DNA of 64,000 nucleotides from Xiphydria camelus (lineage: Eukaryota; Arthropoda; Insecta; Hymenoptera; Xiphydriidae). Position 1 is the first letter of the stretch; each line of letters begins with the position of its first letter. This document shows, in pieces, positions 11,197-22,719 of the stretch. The translations under genes and the position numbers were made by a program. The DNA lies in the NCBI GenBank assembly GCA_963678675.1, contig OY783195.1:15728143-15792142 (forward strand), in the 5' to 3' direction. The notes below the pieces were generated by a model. It worked only from the letters and a program-made list of their open reading frames with translations. It was not told where the DNA came from and did not search any database.

Positions 11197-13294
11197 TTAT
11201 TTTATAGTATGTAGTAAAGGAAAACAAACCAGTAATTCACAATGTGACAAAGACGTGTCAGAAAATGGCATAACTACACATTTAGAAAAAGAATGATCAA
11301 ATTTCCATTGTTGCGGATGTAACGACAGATTTTCCAGTAAGCATACACCAAAATCAATAGAATTTTGTGGATAAGTAAACAAGGGTTTATACATAGAAAA
11401 TGTTTTGCCAATAATGAATGTGCCGCAATCATTCACTACTATATTGTCTATTTTAATAACTTCTTTTTCACGTACACAATAGCAGTCAGAAATTTTATAT
11501 GTACAAGTAGTTAATGTGAAATTTCCAACAAGCAGCTTTTTGAACTGGTGTCCTTCTATATTTTGGAATGTAGGTCCATCGCGATGTTCATATAAATACT
11601 GAAACGCCCCCTTTTTATTATTACTTATTTTAAAATTTGCATTGATTTCTTGCATTCTGTTACAGATCTGTTCTAAAGGTTTATATGGGCTTTATTAATT
11701 TTTTCATACAACCTAAAAAACTTTCGAAAGGGAAAGCCGAAAAATTATCCAAAGGACCAAATTTATTGACGTCTTCACTTAAGTGACATAAAGTATGTAC
11801 ATTGTAAACAAAAAATTCTCTTCCATAAAGTTTTTCACAATGTTCGATAAAAACAGTCAGAAGCCTATGAGCGTATTTTACATCAAACTTTTTAATATGG
11901 GAAAACGATGCAAGTATTGAAATACCACAATGTAGTAATAAAAAGTGTTCATAAACAGCTAATGGAACATGTTTCTTAAGCACGACAGGACCCAAATAGA
12001 GTAAAAAGGTGCGAAATTCAGTAGCTTTCCAATTCGCTAATTCTGATAATGGCCGTGGTTTTCTATTTATTTCAATAGGCATATATTTTCGTAGCAAGAC
12101 TAATTTAGAAGATATAAGCTTAACTGTTTGGCTTCTTAATCTTGTCTTCAAATCTCCCCCTAACCAAGTATTCAATAGTTTTCGTGTAACACCTAAGCAC
12201 ACACTATGCATGTAATCGATAGGAAATTGAGAAATAAGTCCAATTGGCAACTGAGTTAATGGTGATATTCCGAGGTGATGATCCTCATCTATTTGATTTA
12301 AGAATGAGCTATCTGTTCTTCGAGACGCCGAGGTACCTTTTAAAATTACACGTCTATTAACATATTCCCCCACTTCCGTACATTTATCGCAACTCGAATA
12401 GCCACCATGCGACTTTATGCACTTTATGTATGCCCTGGCAGGTGCATCACATATAAAGTTGTCGACTACAATAGAGTAGTGAATACTTTTGATATTTATG
12501 CCATTTTCTAAAACACAATTCAGTTCATTAATAAATTCATCCAAAAACCCAGCGAGAGGTATTGGTTTTGATTTTCCACAAAATATTCCTACAGGAAATG
12601 GGGAATAATTATTTTTAAGACTGTTAGTCACACGAGCTAAGATGGGCCAAAACTGAATATTTGAACTTCGAAAAAGAGGAATTCCATCTATATTAAAGCT
12701 AAGTTTTATCACCTGGCTAGGAAAATCTTCACATGCTAATTTATTTAAAGCCTCTACTAGACCTACATGACAATATGTTCCATTTTCTAATTCTTTGATA
12801 TGACTCATGGCTGATGAAGAAACTTTTAATAAAGTGCGGCATTCTAAGGGTAACTCTGGATGAAACTTGGATAGTTTATGTAACAAATCAGTAACAATGG
12901 AATGTGGAATGTTAGATGATATTGCCCATTTCCGTAATGTCTCTTTTAAATCATCAGAGGAATCCTCGGAAGAATTAGAGCCTAATGAATTTGAGGATAT
13001 GTAACTAGCAATGCCATATTTATGAGTTATATTAGAAGTTTCTTCAACACAGTCGCTAGGAGTATGCTCCAATATTGATGATGTTTGCGATACATTCTCA
13101 GGTAAAGTTACAGTTTCAGTGAATACCGATGTAGACACTTGACTTTCAGAAATTTGCTTTGGAAGAAAACCCTGCTTTATAAAACATTCGTTATCAGTAA
13201 TCTGATCTAGCACTTGTAATTGTTCCTTAACAACTTTTTGTACACGCCTATATATCTGCCTTTCGCTGACAATATTTTTTTTGAAATTTTGCAT
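11197..13294 (-). pseudogene. Tnp2/DUF4218-like transposase, one frameshift
   Basis: Starts MQNFKKNIVSERQIYRRVQK at 13294 and reads 537 codons to 11681; one extra C in a CCC run near 11691 shifts the frame, and the C-terminal 150 codons continue in the next frame to 11197 (about 698 residues in all). Conserved with the second copy at 60177-62612: NIDGIPLF, FICDAPARAYIKC followed by a Cys pair (CDKC), DYMHSVCLG, WKATEFR, YLGPVVLKK and HLSEDV with FPFESFLG. Candidate catalytic acids are the Asp of DGIP, the Asp of CDAP and the Glu of FPFES. The nuclear enzyme would cut and join the CCCARGTA ends. It starts 24 bp after the stop of the DUF4806 gene, in the same frame. Confidence 0.7.
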
Positions 13295-13318
13295 TTTTTA
13301 AAAATTTTTGAGTATATT

Positions 13319-16300
13319 TTACTTCCTTGTGTTTGCTCTCACCAATCTTTGAGGAGCGTGCTTAAGCCAAATTTTTATGGAATCCTCAACTTCCTTGTCT
13401 GTTATGCCAGGACTATTTAATTTGACAGCCTCTAAAAAAATAGGTTTAGGTAAATATTCAGTGTTTCAGTATTTTATAATTTTAGTTCAAACTTAAAACT
13501 TTACTTACTAATTACAGCTTCCTTTAACAGTAAATTACCAAACGGAATTTTCCCAAGACGTTTTCCATAAAATGAATACTGCGTTGCCAGATCGTCAGTA
13601 AAAATTATTTTCAGGATTCGGTTCGTTTTGGATGTGCAATCTTTGCCACCTACACTGTTCAAATAAACAACCTACAAAAAAGATAATATTAGTATTGGTT
13701 TGTAGAAAAAAATATCACCTAAAACTTTTTAAAACAGTAAAAAAGTTTGAATCCCGCAGATAATACATATACAGGGTGTCCATAAATAATTCTAGGGCTG
13801 ATTCTACGCACGAAAAATCTCGATATTTACCAAGTTAATAACCTCAAAATATTTGTTTTTTTAAATATATTTTGCCACGTTTTTAGTAGTGTACAAATTT
13901 TTTTGCCCATAATTTCCTGATACCCTGCATACCAGATTACTACATAATTTCGTATAAGAAAGATACTCACAACTGATGACAATTTTTCATTACATTTTAA
14001 ATATTCTTCCACATGCTTAATGTCATCTAAATGAGTTAAAGGCAGCTGTACTGGAAAATCAGCAGGTATTGCGACAGTTTTCGATACATCCTTATTTTTG
14101 ATGTAGTTTAAAATTTGAATGTTCTGCTCTTTTATAATATTAAGCAAAGTTAATATTTGGGTTCTGAATTCTAAAAAAAAGATAGCCATTAAATTATATA
14201 AAAATAATACAATATACCAGAATAAATTATTTTTGAATTAATAGAATTAAAAACATTATTTTTTTAAACCATCTTTCCACATCTTTCTTTAAACGTGCTT
14301 AATTTTGACACTACTGGTATACTTAAACTACATTTTTTTTTCTTTTCGACAGCTCTTATTCATTCGGGCATCCCACATATTTCTTATATATGTACTCACC
14401 TAGCTCATCCCCACGTGCCCTAGGTATCCCATGGGATGTTTCGTTGTTAACAGGTCGGCGTAAATCACTTGTGCTTGCTTGTAGTGAATTAATTGTGGTT
14501 TCATTAGAAGGAGTGTTTTCCAATACAACTGACCTTTTAGTATATCCTTAAAAAAAAATTAGTTGCATGGATTAATATCTTAAGATGAAAACGTAGAAAA
14601 ATTCTGAAAACTTGGACTTTTAAGGAGTAGGGAGTGCTGGCAAAAATACCTGTTCTTTTTGTTACAAATCTGAAAAAAAAATGGTTCGCTTTTTGCAAAA
14701 GATTCATACTTAAGCAAAAACTTACCCTTGGGTTATTACCGAGTACTCTAAGTGAAAGATTTTAACATATTTTCAAAAATGTTGATTTTTTTTATCAAAA
14801 ATTTTCCAAAGAAAATTTTATTCACTTAGTGAACTCGGGAATAACGCAAAGAACATTTTTGCTTTATAAAGTTTTTGCGAAAAATGAACCATTTTCCTTT
14901 AGATTTGTAACAAAAAGCGTTATTTTGTGCCAGAGCTCACTGCTCCATAAGACTTTCGAAGGATATTTCTGTAGAATTTACAATAAAACAAAATACAATG
15001 GAAACATTTTAGTTCCCTTCGCCCCATTGATGTTACCTAATGTATGAAATTTTCACAATTTTCCTAAGTTTCCATTTCAAGATATTAATCTATGCAGTTC
15101 GTGGTAAGACACTTGACACATATACAAAAATTAAATTGAATAATATAAACAGATCAGATAAGAAATGAAAATAACTTACCACTCTGACTTCCGCCAACTG
15201 GAGTCAGTTGTAAACTCAGTTGTCGAGTATCACATACTTCTTGCGAGAGCTCAGAAAACTGAGAACTTACAGCTACCTGTGTTCTGTTACAAATAGGTCT
15301 ATCTTGAACTGCTGAATAGGGCTCTGATGATAAATTATTTGACGCTAAAATTAGTAAACATAATTAAAAGATTCAAAAAATAAAAAATTGCCAATCTGTA
15401 TAATGCTAACGTGCTAAAAAATTATTTGTAGTTTTTCAAGAAAAAAAAATAAATATGATTTTAGAGTTTATAGACAGTAGGCAAAAAGAAGGTTGCAAAA
15501 AAATTACCGTTTTCATTCCATTTAATTAGAGGTGGGCGTTTTAATGACAAGTTGTCCTCGTCCTCTTCTTCACTACTACTAGGGGAAACGAAACGTGATG
15601 GTTTCTTCAATTTGCGCTTCCTTTTATTTGAACATTCTGAATCTATTGCTAAGTCAGAAGTTACTTCGGCTAGTTTTAATTTTTCCTCGGCTTTTCCTAA
15701 ATTATCTGAAAAATGAAAAATAAATGTAGATGTACTTATAAAAGTAATGCCTCCTATTGAACTTGCGAGCTATTTTACATTTCACTCATTCGATAAAATA
15801 TCATTTTAGCTAAGAGTGGGTAACTATTAAAAAGTTTCTTCAATTTTTACCTGGTGAAATTTCATTCAAAAAAGTTTGAGGCACTTGAAAAAAGTGTATA
15901 ATAGGATAAGCAAATGGCGAGGCAAATGGAGATCTGCCAAAATTTATTATTTACCTTGTTTCAAAAAAAAACGGAAAAATCTGAACAAATTAAATGTAAA
16001 TTGTTTTTTTAGCCAATACTTAATAAATATTCACAATTCCACTCCAACAAATCAACAAATTTAGATATTTATACAAAGACTGCAAAAACCTAACCTAACC
16101 TAGGTAACTTAGGTATCTATTTTTAGGTTAAGTTAGATAAAGAAAAACCAACCTGTTTCGTAGAATTGTCGGCTAATTTTATAAAGATTCCATTTTGTCG
16201 TGTCAGGTTCCTGGAGTGATTGTAAAGCTTGTTTATAAACTTTTTGGTTTTTTGTTGATGGCCAAAAAACCTCTTTTTTCCTTGGAGTAATCCAGTTGGA

Positions 16301-16360
16301 AGCAACAACAGCTAGACCGCCACCATCGTTCTCCTCAAACTCAATTAACATATAAGACAT
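13319..16360 (-). CDS. DUF4806-type transposon accessory protein, seven exons
   Basis: Exons by sequence and splice sites: 16360-16153, 15705-15508, 15344-15180, 14546-14400, 14170-13971, 13671-13509, 13431-13319. Every donor is GT and acceptor AG, phases agree, and the 1194 nt give 397 residues without a stop. N-terminus MSYMLIEFEENDGG with VVASNWITP and WPST is the small W-rich domain usual at the start of these proteins. The middle is acidic and serine-rich (SPSSSEEEDEDN) after a basic KRKRKLKK, a possible nuclear signal. The C-terminus (LPLTHLDDIKHVEEYL, then IFTDDLATQYSFYGKR) is the DUF4806 domain. Function of the family is unknown; position inside the element suggests a DNA-binding partner of the transposase. 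Intron 1 holds two CCTAA units at 16087-16104, intron 4 the end motif of a MITE at 13777. Confidence 0.75.
14625..14955. mobile_element. Palindromic MITE in intron 3 of the DUF4806 gene
   Basis: Inverted arms: GGAGTAGGGAGTGCTGGCA and TTTTGTTACAAATC on the left pair with TTTGTAACAAAAAGCG and TGTGCCAGAGC on the right. It lies wholly between exons 3 and 4, so the reading frame is untouched. Confidence 0.6.
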
Positions 16361-17800
16361 CTACGGTCAAAAATCAATGTTTACTTTCAAGAAAGTAATA
16401 AATATTTTTCATATTTGTTTGAATTGTAGTTCTTCCGGATGATTCCTGCGTCGATAACACTTGCTGTTTCAAGCTTCCGCGTCACAGTCTCACAAGCTGA
16501 CAGTCTCAGTGTAGGTAATCGTCACTCCCCTGAGGATGTCCTATATAATTGTGGATGAAATCTCGGAACAGCAAGTTTCACCGATGCAGGAGTCTTAGGA
16601 AAAAACTACACTTTCATCGTATAGGTACAGCCTGTGAAAGTCGAGGTGAAAGTTTCCAATCAAGAATAGTTTTATCAGATTGAATATTCTGATAAATGGC
16701 CAACGTGAGCAAATTTTATAGCGATTTTTATTTTAACTGCACTTGTGTTCTCAGGGCACAGTGCACCTCCTCAAGACAAAGACTTGTCAACCTGACTATA
16801 ACTTTTTATATTTATTTTCCTCGAAAAACAGAATAGACTTACATTGAAAGAACAGAAGGTCGATTTCAGGTTCAGAACACAAAATATTATGTAAAAATAA
16901 TATCCCTTGCGACACTAACGTTTTTACAATGGCCAATGGCGGCCAAGGGACAGTGGACACGCTACTCCACCGGAGATAACAGGAAAATACTTTTCTATCT
17001 ATACTAGATAGGTAACTAATTTGTTCTCAGTGCCACACAACGGCAAACTATGCACCACAAATCATACCATATACATCTTCTGCAATCTGCTGAACTGGCG
17101 CGCACGTGTAGGCGACGGCGTGAATAATCGGAAAAGGCACAGGGCAGTAGTGGGGCGCACAGGAAAACGAAAAAAGGACGTGGCAGGTAATGGCGGCGCG
17201 GGTGGAGTGCGGGTCTGGATCACAAAACTGACAAAACAAGCAAGCGGGATGGCCTGGCAGCGCGGCGGTCGGCTGGCGCAGGCGCACCGCGCATTACGCA
17301 TGTTGCCAATTTTCTAAAGGTTCATTTCAAATGTAACAGTTTACTAAAAAACCATTCTACAGTAATTTTGTGCCATATTAACCCTATTATTTGGTATTCA
17401 GGTAAATATTTTGGCAAAATAACATTGCCTTGTCATGTTTTTTAAACAAAAAAGTATTTATTTGGTCCAAAAATAGAGATTTGGCAACGCCACGGCTATG
17501 CTACTCTGAAAGGCCGGCGATTGGGGGATAGTGATCACATGACATAATCCTTCAAATTTTTGGCGCGCTTGATGACGGCACGTGAGGAATATACTGCGTT
17601 TGAAAGAAAATATTTTTCTTGCAATTAATTGTAGACAATACATTAATAATTACATTTTGTTTGAAAGTAAACAGAGATCAATCTTGCCATAAAAAATACC
17701 TACCTAAATTAAAATTTTATAATAATTAATAGTAATAATAACAATACCATAATAGTTGGTAGCAAGTTTTTATTTAAATTAACGTCATTAAATTTAATAG
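16361..17800. other. 5' region of the EnSpm-like element
   Basis: Upstream of the DUF4806 start, presumably the promoter region of the two genes. It contains an imperfect 190-bp hairpin (arms 16429-16470 and 16571-16614, sharing GATTCCTGCGTCG / CGATGCAGGAGTC) and a GC-rich block at 17095-17300. Open frames on both strands in the GC-rich block show no family signature and I do not call them. Confidence 0.4.
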
Positions 17801-18393
17801 TAAATCACGTCTCTTTGTCGTCACTATTGAGTCGTCTATAAAACGTCTTAAATTTGACGGCAATGCGACGTCAATTTTTCGTCATCTGACGTCGCGCGAC
17901 GAAACTCACCAAAAAGAAACGTCAAAATGACGTCATCGTGTTGCTTGGGATAGTCGCACACTTCGGCACGCTCTCTGACTGGCCCCGCTCGGACAAGGTA
18001 TTGAGATAATGAAATGTTGGGCGCCAGGTGTTCCGAAACACCAAAGAAAGTCGAAATCGATAACAGTCAGATCGCGTGAACCGGAAACGGAACTCCGCTA
18101 GCTCAGCCCCGTATCGGCAAGGGAGAGGGACGGGGTCTCAAGACAAAGAAACGAATTTGAGGCGATTCATAACAAGAAAATAACACTTAGCTTTATTGGA
18201 GATCTTCTTATACACTACTGGCTATTCTAAGAGCCTAACGGCTACGGCAAGTCGGGCTTCAAAACAGTCCTTATCGCGAAACTATCGGAGCCGTCAACAC
18301 GACTCGGCCGACGAGAGTCCTGAAGGGCGAACGGTCGGTATTGAAAATACACGCGAAACTAACAAGCAGGATAACCGACAATAATTCGCGAAG

Positions 18394-19078
18394 GAGAGAG
18401 GAACGATAGCCGCGAAAATTCGCGAGAGATTAGGAACGTTAGCCGGAGAAATTCGTGAAAGGGATAGGAACGATAGCCGCGAGAAATTCGCTAGGGAATA
18501 GGAACGTTAGCTGGAGAAATTCGTGAGAGGGATAGGAACGATAGCCGCGAAAAATTCGCGAGGGAATAGAAACGTTAGCCGGAGAAATTCGCGGGAGAGA
18601 TAGGAACGATAGCCGCGACAAATTCGCAAGGGAATAGGAACGTTAGCCGGAGAAATTCGCGGGAGAGATAGGAACGATAGCCGCGACAAATTCGCGAGGG
18701 AATAGGAACGTTAGCCGGAGAAATTCGCGGGAGAGATAGGAACGATAGCCGCGAAAAATTCGCGAGGGAATAGGAACGTTAGCCGGAGAAATTCGCGGGA
18801 GAGATAGGAACGATAGCCGCGACAAATTCGCAAGGGAATAGGAACGTTAGCCGGAGAAATTCGTGGGAGAGATAGGAACGATAGCCGCGAAAAATTCGCG
18901 AGGGAATAGGAACGTTAGCCGGAGAAATTCGCGGGAGAGATAGGAACGATAGCCGCGACAAATTCGCGAGGGAATAGGAACGTTAGCCGGAGAAATTCGT
19001 GGGAGAGATAGGAACGATAGCCGCGCGAAAAATTCGCGAGGGGATAGGAACGTTAGCCGGAGAAATTCGCGAGAGAGA
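18394..19078. repeat. 68-bp tandem array of alternating 34-bp monomers
   Basis: About ten copies of a 68-bp unit. Each unit is two related 34-bp monomers, one with GGAACGATAGCCGCGA and one with GGAACGTTAGCCGGAG, both followed by AAATTCGCG. Alternation is strict, so the array expanded as dimers. It is part of the LTR-like sequence at 10611-20234. Minus-strand open frames with the same period are a by-product of the unit length. Confidence 0.85.
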
Positions 19079-20234
19079 ATCAACCGCCCTGAGCGGAGAA
19101 CAGAGAGTCGAGCGCACGAGCTACTTTATGCGATATTGCCGCACTAAGGGCACTCTTCTCTATTAATAGATAACGCGCTCGATAGCGCACAGAACGAAAC
19201 GAAAACGGTATTACCGCACTACCGACGCGCACTATCCTGCCGACGATAACGCGGGCTAAACTCGTCTCAGGGAATTCGGTCGCCTCGTGCTGCCGAATTT
19301 CCCGAGCATCCCCAGATACTACAACCGCGAACTAAATAGCTAAACGATAAATGATTGCTATTAACGCGCGACACAAGATACTACGAAAAGAAAACTCTAA
19401 GAACGCCACGGGTCCGTCACCCGCACTCACGGAACGAAACGATAGGCTCGTCGAGGGCAAGGGAAATCTAAATCTCTAGTACACACACGAGATAGGAAGA
19501 GTCCAGTGATCGCTGCGACTCGCTAGGCGGCGAGGGCCTGTCCCCACTCCTAGTAGACCCTTTCCGCGATTTTAATTGGTGATCGATGTCCCTCATCGAT
19601 TTGCATGCGCGACGCTCTGGTTTCCGCTGCGCGCCCGCTCCGACGATCGTCAATCGAAGGAAACTAGTTCCTTCCTGGTTGGCGCGGATGCGCGCGCAGC
19701 TCGCTGGATTCAATCGTGGCTCCGGAACTGTACCCTCACGGATGACGGCTTATGAATCCCTCCGGAACATTCCCCTGCGGGATCACGCGGAGGATTCCGA
19801 TACGAGGCTAGCTTCTGGAGATTCCTCCGGAACATTCCCCTGTGAGATCACGCGGAGAATCTCGTGGTGAAGCCTAGCCTCCAAGAGGTCCATCCGTGCC
19901 GAAGAAGCGGGGTGCCTGTCTAAACAGGGTACGTTCCTCGCCGGGTACGCTGCTCGGTTGCAAGTCCCAGTTCTGCGCCTGGCAGGGAAGTCGTGTGCAT
20001 TTCGCCGCACGGCATCTGGCGCTCGTTGCAGCCCCTTGGTCCTCCAGCTCCAACGTCTTTTAGGTCGAATTACTGATCTCGCTACGGTATTCCGCTATGT
20101 CGTCCCTACTATTACCAAAGTTTCTAACGCGCTAAAATATTCTTATTCTAAAGGCTATCCTGGGGATGGCAGAACCAGCGAAGCGACGTTAGGGAATCAG
20201 CCAAATTGTAACGTGCACGAAGTGCAACGTTACA
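19079..20234. other. Remainder of the LTR-like sequence
   Basis: GC-rich, no coding frame I recognise. A direct duplication of about 35 bp (TCCGGAACATTCCCCTG through CACGCGGAG) occurs at 19760-19796 and 19820-19857. The last 30 bases form an imperfect palindrome around GTGCACGAAGTGCA. Confidence 0.4.
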
Positions 20235-20322
20235 ATATATTGCAGTCGAGAAGATTTACAACGATTTATAACAGATGGTAGCACATATCAGGTAGGTAGG
20301 TATCAGTGTATGTGCCATATAT

Positions 20323-20542
20323 GGCGCAATTCACACAGAAGTAGCGCGTAGAGGTGGTGTGGATCTGGCGTGGAGGGGACATTTACCACCTCCATGTTAG
20401 CCTATGAGGCAATACAGACAGAAGTGGCGTGGCATTGGCGTGGGCTGGCATGGACCTTCATAGGCTTAAATGCAAGTGGTAAAGGCCCGCTCCACGCCAG
20501 ATCCACGCCACCTCCACGCGCCACTTCTGTGTGAATTGCGCC
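20323..20542. mobile_element. Palindromic MITE, GGCGCAATTCACAC ends
   Basis: 220 bp with about 50-bp inverted arms: GGCGCAATTCACACAGAAGT and GGTGTGGATCTGGCGTGGA against their complements, with few mismatches. No coding sequence; target duplication not clear. Confidence 0.75.
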
Positions 20543-20689
20543 TAAGGTACAAGATGCAGAAAGGAGTTAAACGCGGTTTAAGTAAACATAGATTGTTTGG
20601 ATGAAATGTCGACTACATTAGGGGGAAACTGCCCTTCCTTGCGAACAATAGAATGCTGGTATTTAAATTTTTAACGTGAAAATTTTAGC

Positions 20690-20910
20690 CTAGACGACGA
20701 TTCCCGTTCAGGTCGACCAGTTGAGGTGTCGACAGAGTAAAACATAGCTGCTGTAGAAAAAGCAATTAGAGACAATCGTCGTATAACAGTTAGAACAAAT
20801 TATGCATATACTTGTATCAACTCTCTATTATCTCCACTCATTTGAACTTGTGTAAAGTGTGTGCACTTTGGGTGCCCCATTTGTTAATCAGGAATATACA
20901 CATATTTTTT
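20690..20910 (+). pseudogene. mariner transposase N-terminal fragment
   Basis: Interrupted frames read DDDSRSGRPVEVSTE, then EKAIRDNRRITV and, after a shift, NLCKVCALWVPHLL. These are the linker and helix-turn-helix signatures of mariner transposases (RSGRP, RRITV, KVCARWVPHLL). Stops and shifts make it non-functional; the DD34D domain is missing. Confidence 0.65.
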
Positions 20911-21186
20911 TACATCATAAATGGATTGAGCACGTAAAAAAGTTGGGACGTTTTTTTTGTTTTCTTTCTGACACGAAATTAAGCCGTAAAAAATTAATAA
21001 AGTTTGCGATAATCGCCCTCTTGAAACAGCTGGTCGAGCGACACGCCGCGCCGTGACATCATTATGCACTCTCGGATATCGCATTTGTGTTGATAGCGTC
21101 TGCAGAACCGTAAGCATGTGTTATAGTTCTTCATTTTGAGGACTGTTTGACTGTTTCGAGTACGAAGCTTGTGTTGTGCTGTGAAA

Positions 21187-21315
21187 ATGGACAAGTGGGT
21201 ATGTACAAGGGAATCTGACAATTTGCTGCAAATCGATGCTTTGTCAGTGTTCGCTTCTCTTGGATCAAACCCAGATTTCATTGAAGCAGAAACGCGAAAT
21301 ATTAAAGCAATAAGG
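21187..21315 (+). CDS. Candidate first coding exon, unknown protein
   Basis: ATG in a fair context (GAAAATGGAC) opens 43 codons, MDKWVCTRESDNLLQIDALS to IKAIR, ending at a strong donor (AAGGTAAGA) where the unspliced frame would stop. No domain recognised and no downstream exon identified; the next sequences are a MITE and the LINE. It could be a host or transposon exon, or chance. Confidence 0.25.
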
Positions 21316-21404
21316 TAAGATTTAAAGATACGGTGTGAATAAGTCAGATTGTATACCACACAATAAAATAAATAGCAGTCTGCCTATATGTAATTTGTAA
21401 ATAT

Positions 21405-21967
21405 ACACGGTGTTGCCTTTTCGATGTACCTACGGGATTTTGGGAAAAACGTTATAGAAAAAATCCGTTTGCACATCCTCGGGCCGATTTTAAAAACAAA
21501 TTTAATGCTGTCAAAATCTCACGGCTAACTAGATCCAGTTTTGAGATACAGGGTGTTTTTAATTTTTTGCCGTTTCCTTCATGGCCTTATATTTCGGTTA
21601 TTTTTAAAGATAGAAGAACAGTATAACGGTGATTTTTTGTAGATTTTTATGTAGTTTCCAATGACCGACTTTAATTTTTTTGGGGGGTTTTTCATTTTTG
21701 AGTTATGATGTCAAAATGAGTGTTTTTCTTAATGGAATACTCAATATAATGAGATCCTCACCATTGGGATAAGAGTTGCAATATGCCCTGAAAAAAGTTT
21801 TAAAATTCCAAGAAGTTCCGGGGATTTTCGGAAAAAACCGGAATTTTGAAATGTTTATTTTAGTTTTCCCCAGCTTTATTTTAAAACAGATTTTGAAGTA
21901 AATTACAGATTAAATTTCGTTATCGTAATCCTAATGGTGAGGATCGAATTTTAAACGCCCTGTATAA
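21405..21967. mobile_element. Likely MITE with TACANGGNGTT ends
   Basis: Starts TACACGGTGTTGCC and ends with the complement of TACAGGGCGTTT, ends typical of insect MITEs. Internal homopurine and homopyrimidine runs, no coding sequence. An internal GATACAGGGTGTTT near 21550 may mark a composite. Confidence 0.4.
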
Positions 21968-22212
21968 CCGCTTAAATGACGCATTAAAAAAACTGAGACA
22001 GTGTTTACAAATTAACAAAAATTGTTTACAATATATTTTTTAATATATGATTGGTATTGGATATTTATAAGTGGTATTATTTCATTCAATACTACTTAGT
22101 TATTATATGTAATAATAATAATAATAATAAGCGGTCGGGACGCGAACGTCCCTGAATGCCACCGAAAAAATGATTGTTTTATTGTAGCCCCGTTATGTTT
22201 GGGGAGTGTATT

Positions 22213-22638
22213 TTAGATCTGCATCCTAGCCTTTCTGGCCAGTCTGCATATCTCTTCAACTCCTATCTCTCTAACCCTTTCCAGGCTAGGAAACGCCTCG
22301 CCTATCAAGCGGTGTCGAAGAACCCCCAGTGCTGGACAGTCCAGCAGCAGGTGCTGGGTATCTTCCCTCTCCTTTTCGCAGTACCGGCATCTATCTGTGT
22401 CTGAGAGACCCAGGTTCCTGCAGTAAGAGTTGAATCTTCCGTGACCAGTTAGTAGCCTGATCGTAATGCTCAGACTCATTCTGTTCATGTTCACCAGTGA
22501 CCTGGCTCTCTTCTGTGCCAGGCGGGGCATTAAATTCCTCGCCTGTCTGCACATTCCTAGATTAGTGCACCGGTAAAAATGCTCCCTATGGAATTTCCTT
22601 TTAATTTCTTGCCTGCCCACAGCAAAGGGTACTCCCAC
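22213..22638 (-). pseudogene. LINE ORF2 C-terminal region
   Basis: 141 codons with LLTGHGRFNSYCRNLGL followed by CRYCEKEREDTQHLLLDCPAL, the conserved end of ORF2 in R1/LOA/I-type LINEs (a Cys-Cys-His-Cys knuckle). The upstream join to the reverse transcriptase part is a deletion, so the frame is not continuous with it. Confidence 0.75.
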
Positions 22639-22719
22639 CGGTACGAGGTTCTCCTTTCTGGTACCTACCCTACGAGAAAGGGTCTCGATAGATCTGCCCT
22701 CCCTGTAGGCCTACTATGC

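Larger units (their letters stand above)
10642..17949 (-). mobile_element. EnSpm/CACTA-like transposon with two genes
   Basis: Ends are CCCAAGTAACACGATGACG on the left and the same with one base changed (GCAACACG) on the right, continuing into about 200 bp of diverged inverted repeat rich in ACGTCATTT. Inside, on the minus strand, are a seven-exon DUF4806-type gene (16360 to 13319) and a Tnp2/DUF4218-like transposase (13294 to 11197). The flanks GTA (10639-10641) and ATA (17950-17952) give no exact target duplication. Related ends bound the non-autonomous element at 45773-48783. Confidence 0.7.
10611..20234. mobile_element. LTR-like sequence split by a 7.3-kb transposon
   Basis: Begins TGTAACGACGC at 10611 and ends CGTTACA at 20234, so both ends carry the TGTAACG/CGTTACA pair. 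It is flanked on both sides by ATATAT (10605-10610, 20235-20240), a possible 4- to 6-bp target duplication in low-complexity sequence. Removing the insertion at 10642-17949 leaves about 2.3 kb with a 68-bp tandem array and no open reading frame of note. I read it as a solo LTR; it could instead be another kind of terminally repeated element. Confidence 0.45.

Noticed and set aside
17021..17317. 98-codon frame with basic composition
   Set aside because: Lies in the GC-rich 5' region of the EnSpm-like element with open frames on both strands, no domain and no splice support.
18439..19083. A series of similar 60-codon minus-strand frames
   Set aside because: They follow from the 68-bp repeat: 204 is a multiple of three, so stops recur in phase. 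No sign of selection on the peptide.
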